NCBI GenBank assembly: GCA_011049295.1 | Contig: DSCA01000068.1 | Location: forward strand, 1-10,780 | DNA: 10,780 nucleotides | Direction: 5' to 3' | DNA from: Thermoplasmatales archaeon | Lineage (GTDB): Archaea > Thermoplasmatota > E2 > UBA202 > DSCA01 | Shown: positions 5,726 through 10,780 of the stretch, one piece after another | How positions within the stretch are numbered: the first letter of the stretch is position 1 | Layout: each line of letters starts with the position of its first letter | The notes under the pieces: model-generated | The model's input: only the letters and a program-made list of their open reading frames with translations | The model's database searches: none | What the model was told of the DNA's origin: nothing | Made by a program: the position numbers and the translations under genes

Positions 5726-6859
5726 ATGAAAAAGGATTACTATGAGGTTCTCGGCGTCAGCAAGGATGCCAGCCAGGCAGACATCAAAAAGGCCTACCGA
5801 CGCCTGGCCCTCAAGTATCATCCCGACAAGTCCGACCACCCGGAGGCAGAAGAAAAATTTAAGGAGATATCCGAGGCCTACGCGGTGCTCTCCGACGACG
5901 AAAAACGACAGCAATACGACCGCTTCGGCCACGCGGGCATCGACAGCCAGTACAGCTACCAGGACATCTTCCGGGGGGCGGACTTCTCCGACATCTTTCG
6001 GGATCTGGGGTTCGACTTCGGCTTCTCCGACATCTTCCAGCAGTTCTTTGGAGGCATGGGGAGGCAGGGCGGCCAGCGGCGGCGGAGGGGAAGCGACATC
6101 CTCTACCGCATGACCATATCACTTGAGGAGGCATACTTTGGCGGCGAAAAAGATGTCTCCCTCGTCCGCAAGGAGCGCTGTCCCCGCTGCCAGGGCAGCG
6201 GCAAAACCGAAGAGAGCACCGTGGCCACCTGCCCCGCCTGTCAGGGGACCGGGCAGGCCCGGAAGAGCCAGCGCACCCCCTTCGGCCATTTCACCCAGAT
6301 CACCGTATGCCCCGACTGCAAGGGAGAGGGACAGCATATCCATAATCCCTGCACCGCCTGCCGGGGCAGCGGGGTGGTGGAGCGCCAGCGCACCATCACG
6401 GTGACCATACCCCCCGGAGTGGACTCCGGCCTCCGCCTCCGGCTGCCCGGGGAGGGGGAGGCCGGCGAGCGGGGTGCGCCCAGCGGCGACATGTTCGTGG
6501 AGGTGTACGTGGAGGAGGACCCGCGCTTCCGGCGGGAGGGCTCCACGCTGTATGCCACCAGGCACATCTCCTTTCCCCAGGCGGCGCTGGGAAGCCGGGT
6601 GGAGGTGGAAACGCTCAACGGGACCGAGGAGGTGCGCATTCCCCCTGGCACCCAGAGCGGTGACACCTTCACCCTCAAGGGCAAGGGCATGCCCCGGCTG
6701 CGGAGCGGCGGCCAGGGCAATCTGGTGGTGGAGGTCAAGGTGGACGTGCCCCGGAAACTGTCTGCCCGGGAGCGGGAGCTGGTGGAGCAACTGGCCCGCG
6801 AAATGGACGTAGACACCAGGGAGTCCCTGGGGGCCAAGCTCTTTGGACGGGGAAAATGA
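5726..6859 (+). CDS. dnaJ: DnaJ, Hsp40 co-chaperone
   Basis: A 377-residue class I DnaJ that delivers unfolded clients to DnaK and stimulates its ATPase. The J domain (about 4-68) carries the essential HPD at 32-34. A phenylalanine-rich linker (about 70-115) has three DIF repeats. The zinc-binding domain has four CxxCxGxG units starting at C152, C169, C195 and C209: CPRCQGSG, CPACQGTG, CPDCKGEG and CTACRGSG. The two C-terminal client-binding beta domains follow, with IPPGVDSGLRLRLPGEGE and IPPGTQSGDTFTLKGKGMP. The start follows the dnaK stop by one base. The stop overlaps the thiolase gene start as ATGA. Full-length and intact; with GrpE and DnaK it completes the Hsp70 cycle. Confidence 0.97.
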   Translation: MKKDYYEVLGVSKDASQADIKKAYRRLALKYHPDKSDHPEAEEKFKEISEAYAVLSDDEKRQQYDRFGHAGIDSQYSYQDIFRGADFSDIFRDLGFDFGFSDIFQQFFGGMGRQGGQRRRRGSDILYRMTISLEEAYFGGEKDVSLVRKERCPRCQGSGKTEESTVATCPACQGTGQARKSQRTPFGHFTQITVCPDCKGEGQHIHNPCTACRGSGVVERQRTITVTIPPGVDSGLRLRLPGEGEAGERGAPSGDMFVEVYVEEDPRFRREGSTLYATRHISFPQAALGSRVEVETLNGTEEVRIPPGTQSGDTFTLKGKGMPRLRSGGQGNLVVEVKVDVPRKLSARERELVEQLAREMDVDTRESLGAKLFGRGK

Positions 6860-7758
6860 ACTGCGGCACCTGCGGCCGGGAGGCGGTAACCTTCATACGC
6901 TACAACGGCACCTACCTCTGCGGGGAGCATTTCTCCCGGTATGTGGAAAAACGGGTGCACCGGGAGGTACGCCGGCAGGGACTGCGGTTGGGGGTGGTGG
7001 CGGTGGCATTATCCGGGGGAAAAGACAGCCTCGCCTGCCTGTACCTCATGCACGACATCGTGTCGCCACATCGGGACAAGGAACTACACGCCATCACCGT
7101 GGACGAGGGCATCGCCGGCTACCGCCCCCACTCCCTGGCGGTGGCCCGGAAGCACTGCCGGCTGCTGAACATCCCCCACCATGTCATTTCTTTCCAGGAG
7201 GAGATGGGACTCACCCTGGACGACATCAGCCAGATGCGCGGCCAGCTGGGCGAGTGCACATACTGCGGCGTATTCCGGCGTCAGTGCCTGAACGCCAAAG
7301 CCAAGGAGATTGGTGCCCGTACGCTGGTCGTGGGACACAACCTGGACGATGTGGCCCAGAGCATCCTGATGAACTTCGTGAACAATGACCTGGAGCGCAT
7401 GGCCCGCATGGCGCCGCATGCCCACGTGCAGCCTGGCCTCATTCCCCGCCTGGTTCCCCTGCGGGGAATCCCCGAGAAGGAGGTAACCCTGTATGCCCTG
7501 CTGAGGGGTCTGGAGGTGCTGGAGGACGAGTGCCCCTATGCGGTGCGGGCCGCTCGCGGGGCCTACCGGGGCATCCTGGCCCGCCTGGAGGACAGCAACC
7601 CGGGGACCCGCCACAGCCTTCTCAACAGCTATCTGGCTCTGGAGCCCTGCCTCCAGGACCTGTTTCCACCCGCCCGGTTGCAGCCCTGCCGGAGCTGCGG
7701 CAAGCCGTCTTCCCAGGACCAGTGTCGGGTCTGCCAGCTTCTGGAGCACCTGTGCTAG
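6856..7758 (+). CDS. tRNA 2-thiolation enzyme, TtuA/NcsA (TIGR00269) family
   Basis: A 300-residue member of the TtcA/TtuA/Ctu1 family that adenylates a tRNA uridine and exchanges its 2-oxygen for sulfur. The N-terminal zinc site is C3, C6, C22 and H25. The PP-loop ATP site SGGKDS is at 53-58, with GHNLDD at 160-165. C134, C137 (CTYC) and C226 (DECPY) fit the three-cysteine [4Fe-4S] site known in TtuA. A second zinc ribbon is at C278, C281, C290 and C293. Sequence alone does not separate TtuA (2-thio at position 54, heat stability) from NcsA/Ctu1 (2-thio at wobble position 34). It begins within the dnaJ stop (ATGA), so it is translated with the chaperone operon. It ends in TAG, sharing CTAG with the convergent amrS. 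Confidence 0.88.
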   Translation: MNCGTCGREAVTFIRYNGTYLCGEHFSRYVEKRVHREVRRQGLRLGVVAVALSGGKDSLACLYLMHDIVSPHRDKELHAITVDEGIAGYRPHSLAVARKHCRLLNIPHHVISFQEEMGLTLDDISQMRGQLGECTYCGVFRRQCLNAKAKEIGARTLVVGHNLDDVAQSILMNFVNNDLERMARMAPHAHVQPGLIPRLVPLRGIPEKEVTLYALLRGLEVLEDECPYAVRAARGAYRGILARLEDSNPGTRHSLLNSYLALEPCLQDLFPPARLQPCRSCGKPSSQDQCRVCQLLEHLC

Positions 7759-8777
7759 TCGGGTCCGACGGTTACCGGAATTTTTTCTCCGCAGTGGGCG
7801 CAGGATGCGCCCCTCAGTCCCTCCACCCGTGCAGAAAAACCGTGGCGCCGGATGAGCAGCTTGCCGCACCTCGGACAGTAGGTGTTTTCATAGTCGCCGT
7901 GGGGGACGTTTCCCAGATAGACATAGGGAAGCCCCTGCTTCTTGGCGATGGCCAATGCCCGCTCCAGGGTGGACAGGGGGGTGGGAGGCACGTCGGTCAT
8001 CTTATACTGGGGATAAAAGGCGGAGAAGTGCACCGGGGTATGGGGGTCCAGCTCCTCGGCCACCCAGCGGGCGAAGGCCTCCATCTCCTCCTCCGTGTCG
8101 TTGTATCCGGGGATGACCAGGTAGGTCAGCTCCAGGTGAACGCCCCGTTCCTTGTACACCTGGCAGGAATCCAGCACCGGCTGCAGACGGGCCTTGCATA
8201 TCCTGCGGTAAAAGTCCTCACTCATGGTCTTGATGTCCACGTTGGCCGCATCCAGATGGGGTGCAATCTCCCGGATGGCGTCCTCTCCGGTATACCCGTT
8301 GGTCACGTAGGCGGTGTACAGCCCCTCCCCTTTGGCTATCCGGGCGCTGTCACAGGTGTATTCCCACCATATGGAGGGCTCGTTGTAGGTGTAGGCGATG
8401 CCCCGGCAGCCTGAGCGCCGGGCGGTGGCCGCCGCCTCCTCGGGGGGCAGCTCTGTCAGGTCCAGATCCTCCGGCCCGGCCTGGGAAATGGCGTAGTTCT
8501 GGCAGTGCAGGCAGGACAGGTTGCAGCCCACGGTGCCCAGGGAGAGGGCGCTGGTCCCCGGATAAAAGTGGTACAGTGGCTTCTTTTCGATGGGGTCGGG
8601 GTGGATGGAGGAGCAGGCGGCATATATGAGGGAGTACAGCCGGCCATCCCGGTTTTCCCGCACCCCGCAGATGCCCCGCTTCCCCGGCCTGACCACACAC
8701 CGGTGCGGGCACAGCAAGCACTGAACAGCCTTTTCCGGCCGTGTCTCCCAGAAACGGGCTTCTTTGATCACGTCCAT
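7755..8777 (-). CDS. amrS: AmmeMemoRadiSam system radical SAM enzyme
   Basis: A 340-residue radical SAM protein of the AmrS/COG1180 type (related to pyruvate-formate lyase activases). The N-terminus has the family cysteines C20, C23, C27 and C37 (CLLCPHRC, GICGVR). The SAM-cluster motif Cx3Cx2C is at C85, C89 and C92 (GCNLSCLHCQNYAISQ). YTYNEPSIWWEY and DIKTMSEDFYRRIC are further family blocks. A C-terminal zinc ribbon is formed by C301, C304, C326 and C329. The family usually occurs in genomes with Memo and AMMECR1 proteins; neither partner is nearby here, and the reaction is not established. ATG 8777 lies only about 20 bp from the TATA centre; GTG two codons later (8771) would fit leaderless spacing better, so the exact start is uncertain. 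Confidence 0.9.
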   Translation of the reverse strand: MDVIKEARFWETRPEKAVQCLLCPHRCVVRPGKRGICGVRENRDGRLYSLIYAACSSIHPDPIEKKPLYHFYPGTSALSLGTVGCNLSCLHCQNYAISQAGPEDLDLTELPPEEAAATARRSGCRGIAYTYNEPSIWWEYTCDSARIAKGEGLYTAYVTNGYTGEDAIREIAPHLDAANVDIKTMSEDFYRRICKARLQPVLDSCQVYKERGVHLELTYLVIPGYNDTEEEMEAFARWVAEELDPHTPVHFSAFYPQYKMTDVPPTPLSTLERALAIAKKQGLPYVYLGNVPHGDYENTYCPRCGKLLIRRHGFSARVEGLRGASCAHCGEKIPVTVGPD

Positions 8778-8791
8778 TTCATTCCGGGCCG

Positions 8792-8802
8792 GTTATAAAT
8801 AT
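8792..8802 (-). promoter_or_regulatory. TATA box of amrS
   Basis: Minus strand ATATTTATAAC precedes amrS and abuts the TAA stop of nep1 (8806-8804), so the promoter fills the 26-bp gap between the genes. Its spacing suggests transcription starting around 8770-8775, at or just inside the annotated start. Confidence 0.55.
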
Positions 8803-8803
8803 C

Positions 8804-9469
8804 TTATCGTCCCGGGATAAACATTTTCTCGTAGGCCACGACAACCTCCATGAGCACGGTCCATGCCGGCAGCGTCTCCGGGTACAGACAAACCGTGCGG
8901 TCGGCCAGCCCCTTCACCTCCGACAAAAAATCACCGTGGGGGAAGCCGCCCACAATGCAGGTGGTGCTTTCCCGCAGCACCGTCTCCAGCGGGACCCTCT
9001 CCCCCCGCTCGGCCAGCAGCACCACCACATCGGACGACCGGGCGTTTACCACCTCGCTCAGCGATTTCTCTTGCATGCGCAGCAGGGGCAGACCCGATGG
9101 CGGTACGGCGCCCCGCTCAAACAGCTGCTCCATGAGCCCCTTGAAGCGGTCGTAGTTCTTGATGACCCGCATGGCCGGGTCGACCTCCATGCTCTGGTTG
9201 TGCCGGGTGTGAAGGTGCATGTGCAGCCGCCCCTCCCGGTTCAATATGGACTCGTTGGCCACCAGCAGCGCCACGTGTACGATGTCCGGTCTCCCCCGTC
9301 GCTCTCCGTCGGGCAGGCTCCGCAGGGCCGCATGGTGCAGGGAAGAGTCCAGCAGCAGCTCTCCGGGGCGCTTTCCCCGCCGCCGGGCATCCTTCCGCAC
9401 GGCGGGATGTCTCCACAGGTCCGGGGGCACCAGCTCCAGCTCGCTGTCCGCCAGTACCACCTCGAGCAT
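8804..9469 (-). CDS. nep1: Nep1, 16S rRNA pseudouridine N1-methyltransferase
   Basis: A 221-residue SPOUT-class methyltransferase of the Nep1/Emg1 family. The enzyme N1-methylates a pseudouridine in the small-subunit rRNA and assists 30S assembly. Family blocks in order: LADSELELVP (6-15), LLLDSSLHHAALR (38-50), RRGRPDIVH (58-66), LNREGRLHMHLHTRH (76-90), KNYDRFKGLMEQLF (104-117) and the SAM-binding knot region IVGGFPHGDF (172-181), then CLYPETLPAWTVLMEVVVAYEK. Length fits archaeal Nep1. ATG 9469 overlaps the purP TGA by one base (TGATG); upstream in-frame sequence is only purP read in another frame. Ends in TAA. Confidence 0.95.
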   Translation of the reverse strand: MLEVVLADSELELVPPDLWRHPAVRKDARRRGKRPGELLLDSSLHHAALRSLPDGERRGRPDIVHVALLVANESILNREGRLHMHLHTRHNQSMEVDPAMRVIKNYDRFKGLMEQLFERGAVPPSGLPLLRMQEKSLSEVVNARSSDVVVLLAERGERVPLETVLRESTTCIVGGFPHGDFLSEVKGLADRTVCLYPETLPAWTVLMEVVVAYEKMFIPGR

Positions 9470-10527
9470 CAGGTGATGACCTCGTCCAGGCGGTCCTGCT
9501 CCGCGGCCATCTGGATGTCCTGGGCGATGCGCTGCCCGGTGGACAGCCCGGGCTGGATGAGGTCGGCGTAGGGAGAGCCGGAGATAAACACGTTGGTACC
9601 GGCCACGATGCGTGCCGATATCTCGAACACCGTGAAGTCCAGCTTTTCGGTGACCACCGTCTCCAGGCAGAAGGGGCCGATGAGTCCGCCGAAGAGCTCG
9701 TAGGATTTGTTGACCACCCGCTCCCCCATGTCGAACACCTTTTTGAGCAGGGACTCCCGCATCACGATGGGAATGTTGCCGGTCACCACGAAGGTGGGAG
9801 TGATGCCCATGCTTTCCAGCTCGGAGATGGAGCCCAGGCGGTGGGCCTCGTCGATGTTGGTCTCGTCCCGCCGGTCCACGGACAGCACCTGCAGGCACCC
9901 ATCTCTCACCCGGTAGCCGTCCTGCTGCAGGGGGGAGTAAAAATAGTGGATATAGTAGCGGGTTCCCACCATGAACTCCTGGATGACAAAGGGCTTGTTG
10001 ACCTCAATTTTTCGCTTGAAATCCTGGTAGTCCTTGGCGATGAAAAAGCCCTTGCCTCCCTTGGCCCCGTAGTATTTGACAATCACCGGCTTGGCGATGT
10101 CCCTGGGGTCATCGATGATGGGGGGCATTTTCAGGCCGGCTCCCTCCAGCCATTCTCGCTCCTTGCTCCGGTCGGATTCCCACTCCAGCACGTCCCGGTT
10201 GCCGTAGATGGGCAGCTCCAGATGCCGGAAGTTGTCGGCGCCCATGTACTCCACAAAGGAGCCGTGAGGTACCACCACCGCGTTTTTGTCCCGGAGCCGG
10301 GGTGCGTAGTCGTTCATCCGCCGGTAGTTGTCAACCACGAAAAACTCGTCCGGGCGGCCCAGAGGAAACGCGTCGTAGAACCGGGGCGGCTCCCCGATGG
10401 CGATGCCGATGCTGCGGAACCCCTGTTTCCGGGCGCCATCAAAAATTTGCAGGGAGGAGTGAGAGCAGACGGTGGTGATGGCCAGGTTGCCGGTGTCATA
10501 TCCGTCCAGGATTTTCTGTATCCCCAT
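9469..10527 (-). CDS. purP: PurP, formate-dependent AICAR formyltransferase (ligase)
   Basis: A 352-residue ATP-grasp enzyme, 5-formaminoimidazole-4-carboxamide-ribonucleotide synthetase. It uses ATP and free formate to formylate AICAR in step nine of purine synthesis, replacing the folate-dependent PurH step in many archaea. Seen in the sequence: the N-terminal TVCSHSSLQIFDGARKQGF (19-37), the ATP-grasp glycine-rich strand VIVKYYGAKGGKGFFIAK (148-165), IQEFMVGTRYYIHYFYSPL, SVDRRDETNIDEAHRLG, GPFCLETV and the metal-binding FEISARIVAGTN region. Length is normal and no key segment is missing. The start at 10527 has a TATA box about 25 bp upstream, predicting a leaderless message. nep1 follows by TGATG overlap, so the two are cotranslated. 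Confidence 0.96.
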   Translation of the reverse strand: MGIQKILDGYDTGNLAITTVCSHSSLQIFDGARKQGFRSIGIAIGEPPRFYDAFPLGRPDEFFVVDNYRRMNDYAPRLRDKNAVVVPHGSFVEYMGADNFRHLELPIYGNRDVLEWESDRSKEREWLEGAGLKMPPIIDDPRDIAKPVIVKYYGAKGGKGFFIAKDYQDFKRKIEVNKPFVIQEFMVGTRYYIHYFYSPLQQDGYRVRDGCLQVLSVDRRDETNIDEAHRLGSISELESMGITPTFVVTGNIPIVMRESLLKKVFDMGERVVNKSYELFGGLIGPFCLETVVTEKLDFTVFEISARIVAGTNVFISGSPYADLIQPGLSTGQRIAQDIQMAAEQDRLDEVIT

Positions 10528-10547
10528 TAAGCAAGATACGGGCAGTT

Positions 10548-10555
10548 TTTTTAAA
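10548..10555 (-). promoter_or_regulatory. TATA box of purP-nep1
   Basis: Minus strand TTTAAAAA is centred about 25 bp before the purP ATG, fitting a leaderless start. It lies in the 99-bp divergent region shared with the gene at 10627. Confidence 0.6.
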
Positions 10556-10597
10556 CGTTGTGGTGGGGGCGGAATTGCCGGGCGGCTATAGAAAACC

Positions 10598-10604
10598 TTT
10601 AATG
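10598..10604 (+). promoter_or_regulatory. Weak TATA-like element for the gene at 10627
   Basis: TTTAATG is centred about 26 bp before ATG 10627. The match to consensus is moderate, but the spacing agrees with the other leaderless promoters in the window. Confidence 0.4.
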
Positions 10605-10626
10605 CATCGGATTCTTGATATGCTCC

Positions 10627-10780
10627 ATGAAAACGGCGTACGCCCTGGTGGTCGGGTTTGTGCTGCTGTGCCTGTCTGCCGGAGGAAGTCCGCCCACGGA
10701 GGCCGGCGCCGTCTCCGGCGTTTTCTATGTGGGGGGCACCGGGCCGGACAACTTTTCCTCCCTGCAGGAGGCGGTGGGGG
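10627..10780 (+). CDS. Secreted beta-helix-type protein, N-terminal part
   Basis: Only the first 51 codons are present; the gene runs off the right edge. The protein opens with MKTAYALVVGFVLLCLSAGG, a Sec signal peptide with a basic start and a hydrophobic core. After a short linker it reads VFYVGGTGPDNFSSLQEAVG. The YVGGxGPxNxxxLQEAV pattern is the usual opening of archaeal surface proteins built from right-handed parallel beta-helix (NosD/pectate-lyase-like) repeats, where it forms the first coil. The cysteine in the signal core is not in a convincing lipobox. Ligand and enzymatic activity cannot be inferred from this fragment. It is transcribed divergently from purP. Confidence 0.65.
   Translation, partial: MKTAYALVVGFVLLCLSAGGSPPTEAGAVSGVFYVGGTGPDNFSSLQEAVG

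Noticed and set aside
7530..8414. Plus-strand open frame of 294 codons across the thiolase end and antisense to amrS
   Set aside because: It crosses two well-supported genes and has no promoter or recognisable domain; it is a shadow of high GC content.
9470..9898. Extension of nep1 to 9898
   Set aside because: The extra sequence is purP read out of frame; the family N-terminus and the TGATG overlap put the start at 9469.

Overview
The window looks like a GC-rich archaeal chromosome segment, most likely from a euryarchaeon in or near the Thermoplasmata. Archaeal identity rests on Nre, PurP and Nep1, on TATA boxes placed about 25-30 bp before several start codons (leaderless messages), and on a DnaK of the short form that resembles Thermoplasma DnaK. 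The finer taxonomic placement is inference. Genes are tightly packed, with repeated ATGA and TGATG stop/start overlaps. All three stop codons are used, TAG included.

Layout. Positions 1-2110 (minus strand) hold a coupled cassette: Nre, a PCNA-binding archaeal DNA repair protein; an SPL-family radical SAM protein; and the first 14 codons of a third gene that leaves the window. Positions 2111-2220 are a divergent promoter region. Positions 2221-2838 (plus) encode a secreted or membrane protein interrupted by an in-frame amber codon, after which the frame stays open and hydrophobic for 38 more codons. Positions 2864-2992 (minus) hold a 42-residue acidic orphan protein. Positions 2993-3404 are an unusually long regulatory region: AT-rich promoters, a 10+10 bp inverted repeat, a near-identical 18-bp motif at both ends, and a GC-rich central part that could encode a structured RNA.

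Positions 3405-7758 (plus) are the chaperone operon grpE-dnaK-dnaJ, followed by an ATGA-coupled tRNA 2-thiolation enzyme of the TtuA/NcsA family. GrpE, DnaK and DnaJ form the Hsp70 folding cycle. The tRNA thiolase may link heat or proteotoxic stress to tRNA stability or decoding. This operon ends tail-to-tail against amrS (minus, 7755-8777), the two sharing a CTAG that supplies TAG to both strands. Next comes the coupled pair purP-nep1 (minus, 8804-10527), for purine synthesis and 16S rRNA modification. The window closes with a divergently transcribed secreted beta-helix-type protein that is cut by the edge.

The parts most worth a second look are the 2993-3404 control region (shared operator and possible RNA), the in-frame amber codon, the thiolase in the chaperone operon, and the Nre/radical SAM cassette. 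No mobile element, CRISPR array, tRNA or rRNA was seen.
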